The notes under the pieces were generated by a model. It ran no database searches. It was not told the DNA's origin and saw only the letters and a program-made list of their open reading frames with translations. A program made the translations under genes and the position numbers. Shown here one piece after another: positions 35,536-43,528 of a DNA stretch of 64,000 bases. Position 1 is the first letter of the stretch. The number at the start of each line of letters is the position of its first letter. This stretch comes from Novosphingobium sp. SG751A (GTDB lineage: Bacteria > Pseudomonadota > Alphaproteobacteria > Sphingomonadales > Sphingomonadaceae): assembly GCF_013149295.1 (NCBI RefSeq), contig NZ_JABGCB010000006.1, positions 62,001 to 126,000 of the forward strand, read 5' to 3'.

Positions 35536-37028
35536 GTCTCGCGCAGGGCTTTCTTCTGGATCTTGCCCATCGTGTTGCGCGGCAGTTCGGGCAGGAAGAT
35601 CACCCGGCGCGGTTGCTTGAAGCGCGCCAGTTCGCCCGCGATGGCCGACAGTACGGCGGCCTCGTCCAGCGCGGCGTCGCGTGCCTGCACCACGGCCACC
35701 ACGCCTTCGCCCATATCCTTGTGCGGGATGCCTATGACGGCGCTTTCGGCAATGCCGGGGATGGCGTCGATCAGCGCCTCGACCTCGGCAGGATAGACGT
35801 TGAACCCGCCGCAGATGATCAGATCCTTGGCCCGGCCCACGATCGAGACATAGCCGCGCGGGTCAATCACGCCCAGATCGCCGGTGATGAAGAAGCCGTT
35901 CTCGCGCAATTCCTCGGCAGTCTTTTCGGGCAATTGCCAATAGCCCTTGAACACGTTGGGCCCGCGCACCTCGATCACGCCCACTTCGCCCTGGGCCAAG
36001 TTGTCGCCCGTTTCGGGATCGGCGATGCGCAATTCGACGCCGGGCAGGGGAAAGCCCACGCTGCCCGGAACCCGGTCGCCCTCATAGGGGTTCGAGGTGT
36101 TCATATTGGTTTCGGTCATGCCATAGCGTTCGAGGATGGCGTGACCGGTGCGCGCGGAAAACTCCTTATGCGTCTCGGCCGAAAGCGGGGCCGAGCCCGA
36201 CACGAACAGGCGCATATGCGAAACCAGTTCTCGGGTGAAATCCGCCTCGCCCAGCAGGCGCGAATAGAAGGTCGGCACGCCCATCAGCACAGTGGCGCGC
36301 GGCATCAGGCGGATCAGTTCGCGCACGTCGAATTTGGGCAGCAGGATGATCGCGCTGCCCGCCGTGATGGTGATGTTCGTGGCCACGAACAACCCGTGCG
36401 TGTGGAAAATCGGCAGGGCATGGAGCAGGACATCGCCCTCGGTAAAGCGCCAGTAATCCTTGAGCGTGGCCGAATTGGAGGCCAGATTGCACTGTGTCAG
36501 CATCGCGCCCTTCGACCGGCCCGTGGTGCCCGAGGTGTAGAGGATCGCGGCCAGATCATCCATCGCCACCGGATGGATCTCGGCCTGCGCGCTCTGCGCA
36601 TCGGCGCCGACGGGCAGGCTGCCTTCGCCATGGCTGCCCAGCGTCAGGCGTGCGCCAATGCCAAGGTCGGCGCAGAGCGCGGCCATCGCGGCCTCATCCT
36701 CGGGGCGATGGATGAACAGGGCGGGCGTGGCGTCTGACAGGAAGAAACGCACTTCCGCCGCTGTATACGCCGTGTTGAGCGGCAGATAGACCGCCCCGAT
36801 CCGCAAGGATGCCAGATAGGTCAGCAGCGCATCGGGGCTTTTTTCCACCTGCACCGCGATACGGTCGCCCGGCTTGACGCCGGAGGCGCGAAACAGATTG
36901 GCCATCTGCCCGCTGCGCGCGACGGCTTGGGCATAGGTGATCGCGCCGAGTTCGGGCAGGATCAGAAAGGGCGCATCGGGCGCGGCGATGCTGCGGTTGA
37001 GGAAGATCGAGAAGAGGTCTTGCGCCAT
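35511..37028 (-). CDS. matB: Malonyl-CoA synthetase (acyl-CoA ligase)
   Basis: The protein has 505 residues from the ATG at 37028 (AAGGGA 7 bases upstream); the frame open to 37109 was not used. It ligates malonate to CoA with ATP. ANL-family motifs are present: LYTSGTTGRSKGAM (P-loop), ERYGMTETNMN, the hinge GDLGVIDPRGY and GRAKDLIICGG, and the C-terminal lysine in MGKIQKKAL. TETNMN and VPTFYSRLL are typical of MatB. It is divergent from the GntR regulator and overlaps the decarboxylase gene tail to tail. Confidence 0.92.
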   Translation of the reverse strand: MAQDLFSIFLNRSIAAPDAPFLILPELGAITYAQAVARSGQMANLFRASGVKPGDRIAVQVEKSPDALLTYLASLRIGAVYLPLNTAYTAAEVRFFLSDATPALFIHRPEDEAAMAALCADLGIGARLTLGSHGEGSLPVGADAQSAQAEIHPVAMDDLAAILYTSGTTGRSKGAMLTQCNLASNSATLKDYWRFTEGDVLLHALPIFHTHGLFVATNITITAGSAIILLPKFDVRELIRLMPRATVLMGVPTFYSRLLGEADFTRELVSHMRLFVSGSAPLSAETHKEFSARTGHAILERYGMTETNMNTSNPYEGDRVPGSVGFPLPGVELRIADPETGDNLAQGEVGVIEVRGPNVFKGYWQLPEKTAEELRENGFFITGDLGVIDPRGYVSIVGRAKDLIICGGFNVYPAEVEALIDAIPGIAESAVIGIPHKDMGEGVVAVVQARDAALDEAAVLSAIAGELARFKQPRRVIFLPELPRNTMGKIQKKALRETYADLFAK

Positions 37029-37099
37029 AATGTGTCCCTTGAACCGATTTTGGGAATCCGTGATCGCACGCCCATACAACATGGTTGATTGCGGTTCTA

Positions 37100-37140
37100 G
37101 TGTATGCAAGAAGTGCGAATGAGAAAATTATCGCATACAC
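37100..37140. promoter_or_regulatory. Inverted repeat between matB and GntR gene
   Basis: GTGTATGC (37100-37107) and GCATACAC (37133-37140) are perfectly inverted, 33 bases centre to centre (about three helical turns). It lies in the 139-bp divergent region and is a candidate operator for the adjacent GntR protein. Confidence 0.55.
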
Positions 37141-37167
37141 GCGGCGCGATGGCAAACGGGGTGGATC

Positions 37168-37827
37168 ATGTCTGAGGAAGCCCCGAACCTGCTGCTTTCC
37201 GAACGCATCCGCATCGCGCTGGCCGATGAGATCACCACCGGGCAACTGGCGCCGGGGAGCGCGCTGGACGAGCAGCAGATCGGCGACCGATTTGGCGCTT
37301 CACGGACCCCCGTGCGCGAGGCGATCCGGCAATTGTCGGCGGTGGGCCTGGTCGAAATGCGGCCCCGGCGCGGCGCGGTCGTCTCGGGCGTCAGCACCCA
37401 GCGCATCATCGACATGTTCGAAATGAGCGCCGAGATCGAGGCCATGTGCGTGCGCCTTGCCACCTATCGCATGAACCCGGTGGAACGCAGCCGATTGGCG
37501 CAATTACATGAGGATTCCGAGGCGATGGTGGCGGCGGGCGACATTGACGCCTATGACCGGATGAACTGGGATTTCCACCAGACGATCTATGAAGGCACGC
37601 ATAATGCCTTCATCGCCGAACAGGCGCTGGCGCTGCGCGACCGGATGGCGGCCTTTCGGCGCACGCAATTGCGCGGGGGCGGCCGCCCGGCCAAATCGCG
37701 GGCCGAACATGGCGAATTGCTGGCCGCGATCATGCGCGGTGATGGCGAGGAGGCCGCGCGCTGCATGCGCTCGCATATGTTCCACGCCTCGCTGGCGCTC
37801 GAACGATTTACCGCCGGACGATCATAA
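37168..37827 (+). CDS. GntR-family regulator of malonate genes (MatR-like)
   Basis: The protein has 219 residues. The winged helix reads LLSERIRIALADEITTGQLAPGSALDEQQIGDRFGASRTPVREAIRQLSAVGLVEMRPRRGAVV. The C-terminal FCD/FadR-type domain has metal-site residues (D in YDRMNWDFH, H in DFHQTIYEGTHN, H in SHMFHASLAL). It is divergent from matB and 21 bases upstream of madL. By analogy with MatR it likely binds malonate or malonyl-CoA and releases the promoters flanking it. Confidence 0.9.
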   Translation: MSEEAPNLLLSERIRIALADEITTGQLAPGSALDEQQIGDRFGASRTPVREAIRQLSAVGLVEMRPRRGAVVSGVSTQRIIDMFEMSAEIEAMCVRLATYRMNPVERSRLAQLHEDSEAMVAAGDIDAYDRMNWDFHQTIYEGTHNAFIAEQALALRDRMAAFRRTQLRGGGRPAKSRAEHGELLAAIMRGDGEEAARCMRSHMFHASLALERFTAGRS

Positions 37828-37848
37828 AAAGCCGGGGAGAGGAACACA

Positions 37849-38214
37849 ATGGCAATCTATGGAACCGCGCTGCTCGCGCTCTGCACGCTGATCGGCGTGG
37901 CGCTGGGCGAGGCTTTGGGCATGGCGCTGCATGTAAAGGCCAATGTCGGCGGGGTGGGCATCGCCATGATGCTGCTGATCGCCGCGCGGCTGTGGCTGGC
38001 GCGGACGGGGCGGCTGACGCCGGGGCTGAAGCTGGGGGTCGAATTCTGGGCCCTGATGTATATTCCCATCGTGGTGGCCATGGCCGCGCAGCAAAATGTG
38101 CTGGCCGCGCTGGAAGGCGGGCCGATGGCGGTGCTGACCGGCGTGGTCGTCGTGGCGATCTGCTTTTGCCTTGTCGCGCTGCTCAGCCGGAGCGCAGGAG
38201 CCCATCATGATTGA
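37849..38214 (+). CDS. madL: Malonate transporter subunit MadL
   Basis: The protein has 121 residues and four predicted membrane helices (start AIYGTALLALCTLIGVALGEALGMAL). It shows the MadL pattern LHVKANVGGVGIAMMLLI and FWALMYIPIVVAMAAQQNV. With MadM it forms a sodium-dependent malonate carrier in the inner membrane. Its stop overlaps the madM start by 8 bases, so the subunits are translationally coupled. Confidence 0.9.
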   Translation: MAIYGTALLALCTLIGVALGEALGMALHVKANVGGVGIAMMLLIAARLWLARTGRLTPGLKLGVEFWALMYIPIVVAMAAQQNVLAALEGGPMAVLTGVVVVAICFCLVALLSRSAGAHHD

Positions 38215-38968
38215 GATTGCCCACAAAGTCATTGCCGACCAGTCGCTGGTCCTCGCCTTTGCAGCGGTCGGCGCGCTGATGTGGATCAGCGCGATGGTCT
38301 CGCGCCTGTTGTTTCGCGGGCGCATCCATGCCAGCGCGATTGCGATCATGGCCGCGCTGGCGTTGGCCTGGTATGGCGGGATCATCACCGGGGGCAAGAA
38401 GGGGCTGGCCGATGTGCCCGCTTTTGCGGGCCTGCTGCTGATGGGCGGGGCGATGCTGCGCGACTTTGCCATTGTCGCCACCGCTTTTGAGGTCGACCCC
38501 ATCGAGGCGCGCAAGGCGGGCCTGCTTGGCGCTTTCGCCTTGCTGCTGGGCACGGTGGTGCCCTTTGCCGTGGGCGCCGGGATTGCGTGGAGTTTCGGCT
38601 ATCGCGATGCCGTCTCGCTGGCCACTTTGGGGGCGGGGGCGGTCACCTATATCGTCGGGCCGGTGACGGGGGCGGCGCTGGGCGCGTCCTCGCCGGTGAT
38701 GGCGCTTTCCATTGCCACGGGTGTGCTCAAGGCTGTGCTGGTGATGGCCACCACGCCCATGGCCGCGCGTTTCATGGGCCTGAACAATCCGCGCAGCGCG
38801 ATGATCTTTGGCGGCCTGGCCGGAACGGTCAGCGGGGTGGCAGGCGGGCTTGCCGCCACCGATGAGAAGCTGGTGCCTTATGGCGCATTGACGGCCACGT
38901 TCCACACCGGCCTTGGCTGTCTGCTCGCGCCCTCAGTACTGTTCCTGATCGTCAAGGCGCTGGTCTAG
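38207..38968 (+). CDS. madM: Malonate transporter subunit MadM
   Basis: The protein has 253 residues, starting at ATG 38207 within the end of madL. It has about eight membrane helices with the MadM features YGGIITGGKKGLADVPAFAGLLLMGGAMLRDFAIVATAFEVD, ATLGAGAVTYIVGPVTGAALGASS and GGLAGTVSGVAGGLAATD. It partners MadL in malonate/Na+ symport. Its 3' end overlaps the convergent MFS gene by 17 bases. Confidence 0.92.
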   Translation: MIEIAHKVIADQSLVLAFAAVGALMWISAMVSRLLFRGRIHASAIAIMAALALAWYGGIITGGKKGLADVPAFAGLLLMGGAMLRDFAIVATAFEVDPIEARKAGLLGAFALLLGTVVPFAVGAGIAWSFGYRDAVSLATLGAGAVTYIVGPVTGAALGASSPVMALSIATGVLKAVLVMATTPMAARFMGLNNPRSAMIFGGLAGTVSGVAGGLAATDEKLVPYGALTATFHTGLGCLLAPSVLFLIVKALV

Positions 38969-40115
38969 GCCGCATCATCAACGCCGCTACCACCCCCAGC
39001 GCCAACCCGGCGCCCAGCGCTGCCCCGCCAAAGGGCGCGGCATAGGTCGCATGTTGGGCCAGCGCGCCCGCCAGCGGCCCGGTCAGACACAGCGCCACGT
39101 CGATGAACAGCGCAAAAGTGCTGAGCGCCGTGCCTCGGCTCTGTTCGGGCACGCGCGCGATCACCAGCACGCCCAGCGCCGGGAACACCATCGCAAAGCC
39201 AAAGCCCGTGACCGCCGCCCCGGCAATCGCCAGATGCGCGCTGGGCGCGGAGGCCATGACCGCGAGGCCTGCCAGTTCGATCGCGATGAATACAGCCGAG
39301 ACCGGCAGGCCGCCATGGCGCGCCACGCTGCGCACGAACAGCAGGCGCGAGACGATGAAAGCGCAGCCAAAAGCGGTCAGCGCCATCCACGCATCGGCCC
39401 AGCCAAAGGCGTTGAAATAGAGCGTGACGAAAGAGGTGATGACCCCAAAGCCGATGGTCGCCATGGCCAGCGCCGCGCCAAAGGGCAGCACCGCGCCAAA
39501 CACCGTACGCATGGGCCAGCGTTGGGCCGCAGGAACGCACGCAGCCGGTTGCGGCCAGACGAAAGCCAACCCCGCCGCGCCAAGCAGCAGCAGCGCCATG
39601 CCCAGCGCCATCACTCCGCCCAGCCCGAAAATCCACACGCCCGCAGGCGCCCCGCCCGCAATCGCGGCATAGGTGGCAATGCCGTTCCACGAGATCATCC
39701 GCGCCGATTGCCCTGCGCCCAGCCGCATGATGCCCCATGCCATCGCGCTGGTGCTGACCAGGCTTTCGCTGAAACCCAGCAGAATGCGCGAAGCCATCAT
39801 CACCGCCATGGCCGCCATGGGCGCGGTGATCCACAGTGCGGCAATGGTGGTGGCGCCCGCGCCAAGGCAGCAGACAAAGCCCAGCACGATCGCCTGGCGC
39901 GGCCCCGAGCGGTCGATCATCGGGCCGACTACGATGCGGCTGAGCACCGTGGCGACATATTGCGCGGAAATGAGAAAACCGGCCACCACCGGGCCAAAGC
40001 CCAGTTTCAGCGCCCATCTCGGCAGCACCGCCAGAGGCAGGCCCACTGCGAAATAGGCAAGGCCCGTGCATCCCGCGCAGAGGAAGATACTGCGCGCTGG
40101 GGAATCTTTGGTCAT
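38952..40115 (-). CDS. MFS transporter (arabinose-efflux type)
   Basis: The protein has 387 residues from the ATG at 40115 (GGAGATT before it); the frame upstream includes the leader inverted repeat and was not used. Twelve helices; loop motif VVGPMIDRSGPRQAIVLGF and LLGFSESLVSTSAMAWG. It resembles YfcJ/YhhS-type sugar or metabolite exporters. A TetR gene ends 82 bases upstream on the same strand. Its leader carries a long inverted repeat (40121-40157) abutting the ribosome-binding site. Substrate unknown. Confidence 0.85.
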   Translation of the reverse strand: MTKDSPARSIFLCAGCTGLAYFAVGLPLAVLPRWALKLGFGPVVAGFLISAQYVATVLSRIVVGPMIDRSGPRQAIVLGFVCCLGAGATTIAALWITAPMAAMAVMMASRILLGFSESLVSTSAMAWGIMRLGAGQSARMISWNGIATYAAIAGGAPAGVWIFGLGGVMALGMALLLLGAAGLAFVWPQPAACVPAAQRWPMRTVFGAVLPFGAALAMATIGFGVITSFVTLYFNAFGWADAWMALTAFGCAFIVSRLLFVRSVARHGGLPVSAVFIAIELAGLAVMASAPSAHLAIAGAAVTGFGFAMVFPALGVLVIARVPEQSRGTALSTFALFIDVALCLTGPLAGALAQHATYAAPFGGAALGAGLALGVVAALMMRPRPAP

Positions 40116-40120
40116 AATCT

Positions 40121-40157
40121 CCGTTCCGGTTGAGCCTGTCGGGCTTAACCGGAACGG
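40121..40157. promoter_or_regulatory. Long inverted repeat in MFS leader
   Basis: CCGTTCCGGTT (40121-40131) pairs perfectly with AACCGGAACGG (40147-40157), and four further pairs inside make a stem near 15 bp. There is no T tract. It ends directly at the GGAG of the MFS start, so it could be an operator or an RNA hairpin affecting translation. Confidence 0.55.
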
Positions 40158-40197
40158 TACACGAAACCGGGCGATAATCATCGCCCAAATGACACCG

Positions 40198-40791
40198 CTA
40201 GCCATAGGCGCGCAGGAAAGCATCCACTGCGCCCGTCACCATGGTCTTGGTGTCCAGTTCGGGCTCTGCGCCATAGAGCATCGGATAGAGCGCGCCCGAT
40301 TCCAGCATGCCCTTGAAATGCATCGCGGCCATCTTCGCGTCCCCTTTGGGCAGGTTGCCTCGCTCCATCACGGCGGCAATATAGCCCGCGATTTCTTCCC
40401 ATCCGCGCTTGGGACCAAGGCGGTAGAGCGTGGCGCCAAGACCGTTATTGGTCCCGCCCTCGGCAATCGCCGTGCGTACGCAGCACAGATGCTGAGGCAG
40501 CGCGATGAAGTTCACATAGGTCTCGCCAAAGCACTGCAAGACCTTGCGAACATCGGGTTCGCTGGGGTCCAGCAGGTCGATCATGGCCTGCCCCTGTTCC
40601 TCCATGGCTTCGATCATGGCGGTGGCAAACAGCTCCTCCTTGGACTGGAAATAGCTGTAAAGAGTAGCTTTTGAACCACCAACACGCGCCGAGATCTGGG
40701 CCATGCTGACCCGTCCGAAGCCGACTTCGCGAAACAGGCTTGTGGCCGCTTCCAGAATGCATTGGCGGCGGGAATCAGATTTCTGCCGCAT
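40198..40791 (-). CDS. TetR/AcrR-family regulator of the efflux operon
   Basis: The protein has 197 residues. The helix-turn-helix is ILEAATSLFREVGFGRVSMAQISARVGGSKATLYSYFQSKEELF. The C-terminal domain (LDPSEPDVRKVLQCFGETYVNF, VRTAIAEG) resembles the TetR_C_7/AefR-like type. It is divergent from the NodT-EmrA-EmrB operon, with a palindrome ACTGAA-CCG-TTCAGT (40856) between them, the usual arrangement of an efflux repressor. Confidence 0.92.
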   Translation of the reverse strand: MRQKSDSRRQCILEAATSLFREVGFGRVSMAQISARVGGSKATLYSYFQSKEELFATAMIEAMEEQGQAMIDLLDPSEPDVRKVLQCFGETYVNFIALPQHLCCVRTAIAEGGTNNGLGATLYRLGPKRGWEEIAGYIAAVMERGNLPKGDAKMAAMHFKGMLESGALYPMLYGAEPELDTKTMVTGAVDAFLRAYG

Positions 40792-40855
40792 GTTTTCCTC
40801 TCTTTTCTAAACCAGCCTGTACAGTTTTCTCTTGACGAGGCAAGCAAAATCGATA

Positions 40856-40870
40856 ACTGAACCGTTCAGT
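40856..40870. promoter_or_regulatory. TetR-type operator, perfect palindrome
   Basis: ACTGAA-CCG-TTCAGT lies 20 bases before the NodT start codon. A TTGACG -35 candidate is at 40832-40837, and a smaller palindrome CTGTACAG lies at 40817-40824. This position would let the divergent TetR protein block both genes. Confidence 0.6.
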
Positions 40871-40890
40871 ATGGTTTTAAAGGTGAGCAA

Positions 40891-42324
40891 ATGAGTCGCT
40901 TCCTCCCCCCGGCGTGGCACCCCACAGCAGCCCTGACCCTTTTGGCGGGCAGTCTGCTGGCCACGCCTGCCTTGGGCGCCAACCCCCTCCCATCCCCGGC
41001 GCCCAAGGCCCCCCAAACTTTCGCCGCCAGTCAGAGCCTGTCCGCGCCCCAAGGGCAGTGGCCGGTCGATGGCTGGTGGCGGGCCTATGGGGACGAGCAG
41101 CTCTCGGCGCTGATCGCCGAAGGGATGGAGGGCGCGACCGATCTGCGCGTGGCGCAGGCGCGCTATGCCGCCGCCGCCGCCACGGTGGGCGATGCACGCG
41201 GCGCGCTCTTTCCGCGCGTGTCGGGCAATGCCGATGGCGGCTTGGCCAAGCAGAGCTACAACTACCTCTTCCCCGCCGCCTTTGCCCCCAAGGGCTGGCG
41301 CGAGACGGGTCAGGCCTCGCTCAACCTGAACTGGGAAATCGACTTCTGGGGCAAGAACCGCGCCGCTCTGCGAGCGGCCAAGGCCGACCGCTCGGCCGCC
41401 GAGGCCGAGGCGGCCGCCGCGCGTCTGGCGGTTTCGACCGGCATCGCCACGGCCTATGCCGATTTGGCTGCGGCCTATGCCGAACAGGATGCTGCGCAAG
41501 AGGCCGCCAAGATCCGCGCCCAAACGCTTTCGCTGATTGAACAGCGCCGCGATCAGGGGCTGGAAAATGAGGGCGCCGTGGCCCGCGCCCGCGCCAATCT
41601 GGCCAGCGCGCAAGGTGATCTGGCTGCGATTGACGAACAGATCGCGCTAGGTCGCCACCGGCTTGCCGCGCTGGTCGGCGCGGGGCCGGATCGCGGCCTG
41701 TCGATTGCGCGCCCCGCCGTGTCCAAGCTGGCCAGCCCCGGCCTGCCCGAAAACATCCCGGCGCAATTGCTGGGCCGCCGCCCTGATATGGTCGCCGCGC
41801 GCGCCCATGCCGAGGCCGCCGGGGAACGGATCAAGGTGGCACGCGCTGCCTTCTATCCCAATATCAACCTGTCGGCGCTGATCGGCCTGCAATCTTTGGG
41901 CCTGTCCAATCTGGTCAAATCGGGTTCGGAATATGGCTCGGTCGGCCCGGCGGTCACCTTGCCGATCTTTGACGGCGGGCGTCTGGTGGCGCGCAAGCGC
42001 GGGGCGCAGGCCGATTATGCGGTGGCCGTCGCGCAATATGACGGCACGCTGGTCCATGCGCTTCAGGAGATTGCGGACGCCGCCACCAGCCGTCAAGAAC
42101 TGACCCGCCGCCTTTCCAGCGCGGAGGCCGCGCAGGCCGCCGCCCAGTCGGCCTGGGATGTCGCCAATAACCGCTATCGCGGCGGATTGGCCACGGTGCT
42201 CGATGTGCTGGTGGCCGAAGATTCACTGATTGCCGCGCGCCGCGCCACGGCTGCCCTCAAAACACGTGCTTTCGCTCTGGATGTCGCGCTGGTGCGCGCG
42301 CTGGGCGGCGGCTTTCAGGCTTAA
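40891..42324 (+). CDS. Outer-membrane efflux protein, NodT/TolC type
   Basis: The protein has 477 residues with a signal peptide (TLLAGSLLATPALGA). No lipobox cysteine is seen, unlike many NodT lipoproteins. The outer-membrane factor repeats are present: WWRAYGDEQLSALIAEGM, LNWEIDFWGKNRAALRAAKADRSAAEAEAAAARL and the second-half copy ITLPIFDGG-like (VTLPIFDGGRLVARKRGAQADY). It forms the trimeric exit duct for the EmrA/EmrB pump encoded next; EmrA starts 13 bases later. Confidence 0.92.
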   Translation: MSRFLPPAWHPTAALTLLAGSLLATPALGANPLPSPAPKAPQTFAASQSLSAPQGQWPVDGWWRAYGDEQLSALIAEGMEGATDLRVAQARYAAAAATVGDARGALFPRVSGNADGGLAKQSYNYLFPAAFAPKGWRETGQASLNLNWEIDFWGKNRAALRAAKADRSAAEAEAAAARLAVSTGIATAYADLAAAYAEQDAAQEAAKIRAQTLSLIEQRRDQGLENEGAVARARANLASAQGDLAAIDEQIALGRHRLAALVGAGPDRGLSIARPAVSKLASPGLPENIPAQLLGRRPDMVAARAHAEAAGERIKVARAAFYPNINLSALIGLQSLGLSNLVKSGSEYGSVGPAVTLPIFDGGRLVARKRGAQADYAVAVAQYDGTLVHALQEIADAATSRQELTRRLSSAEAAQAAAQSAWDVANNRYRGGLATVLDVLVAEDSLIAARRATAALKTRAFALDVALVRALGGGFQA

Positions 42325-42337
42325 GGAGTTTCCCCCC

Positions 42338-43528
42338 ATGTCCTCTCCCGCGTCCTCTCCTCACTCGACTGTCGCCCGTATCCACGAACATGATGTGGAG
42401 CCCGAAGTGGAAACCATCGACGCCCGGAATGACGCCGCCAATACGGCCAAGCGCAAGCAGATGTTCACCCGGCTGGGCCTTGGCATCGCCGCGATCGCGC
42501 TGGCTTACGGCGCCTATGACGTACTTTATGCGTCGAACCATGTCGAAACCGACAATGCCTATGTCGGCGCCGATGTGGCGCAGATCACCACACAGGTGAC
42601 CGCCCCGGTGCGCGAAGTGCTGGTGTCCGACACGCAGGCGGTTAAAAAGGGCGATGTGCTGGTGCGTCTGGACGACACCGATGCGCGCATCGCTCTGGCC
42701 AAGGCCGAAGCCAATCTGGCGCTGACCGAGCGGCGAGTGAAGGGCCTTTCGGCCACCGATCTGGGCCTTGGCGCGCAAATTGCCGCGCGCGCCGCCGATG
42801 AAACCCGCGCCGCCGCCAGCCTGACCGCCGCCCGCGCCGATCTGGAAAAGGCCGGCGTGGATATGAAGCGCCGCGAGGCTCTGGCCGCCTCCGGCTCGGT
42901 ATCGGGCGAGGAACTGACCGTTGCGCGCAGCGCTCTGGCCACGGCCACCGCCAATTTGCGCGCCGCCGAGGCCGCCGTTTCGCTGGCCGGGGCCAATCGC
43001 GAGGCGGCCAATGGCACGCGTGAGGCCAACCGGGTGCTGATCGAAAACACCACGCCCGAGACGAACCCCGAAGTCCTTGCCGCCCGCGCTACGCGCGATC
43101 AGGCCAAGGTGGACCTTGACCGCACGATCATCCGCGCGCCCTTTGACGGTGTGGTCGCGCGCCGCTCGGTTCAGGTGGGCCAGCGCGCCGAGCCGGGCAA
43201 GAGCCTGATGTCGGTCGTGCCGGTCAATGCCGCCTATGTCGATGCCAATTACAAGGAAGTTCAGCTCTCCAAGGTCCATGCCGGTCAGAACGTGACGCTC
43301 AAGAGCGATCTCTATGGCTCCTCGGTCACCTATCACGGCAAGGTCGTGGGCTTTTCGGGCGGCACGGGCGCGGCTTTTGCCGTGGTTCCGGCGCAGAACG
43401 CCACGGGCAACTGGATCAAGGTGGTTCAGCGCCTTCCCGTGCGCGTGGCGCTTGATCCGAAAGAACTGGCCGCGCATCCCTTGCGCGTGGGCCTGTCGAT
43501 GACGGCCGATATTGACGTGTCCAAATGA
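42338..43528 (+). CDS. emrA: HlyD-family periplasmic adaptor, EmrA type
   Basis: The protein has 396 residues from the ATG at 42338 (AAGGAG upstream); the frame open from 42230 belongs to the previous gene region. One N-terminal membrane helix (LGLGIAAIALAYGAYDVLYA), the barrel-sandwich start HVETDNAYVGADVAQITTQV, a long coiled coil (about 115-220) and the return half DRTIIRAPFDGVVARRSVQVG are visible. The stop overlaps the emrB start (ATGA). It bridges EmrB and the NodT channel. Confidence 0.92.
   Translation: MSSPASSPHSTVARIHEHDVEPEVETIDARNDAANTAKRKQMFTRLGLGIAAIALAYGAYDVLYASNHVETDNAYVGADVAQITTQVTAPVREVLVSDTQAVKKGDVLVRLDDTDARIALAKAEANLALTERRVKGLSATDLGLGAQIAARAADETRAAASLTAARADLEKAGVDMKRREALAASGSVSGEELTVARSALATATANLRAAEAAVSLAGANREAANGTREANRVLIENTTPETNPEVLAARATRDQAKVDLDRTIIRAPFDGVVARRSVQVGQRAEPGKSLMSVVPVNAAYVDANYKEVQLSKVHAGQNVTLKSDLYGSSVTYHGKVVGFSGGTGAAFAVVPAQNATGNWIKVVQRLPVRVALDPKELAAHPLRVGLSMTADIDVSK

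Noticed and set aside
36762..36769. TGTATACG inside matB as a GntR operator
   Set aside because: It lies within the coding region with no inverted partner at the spacing seen in the intergenic sites; probably chance.
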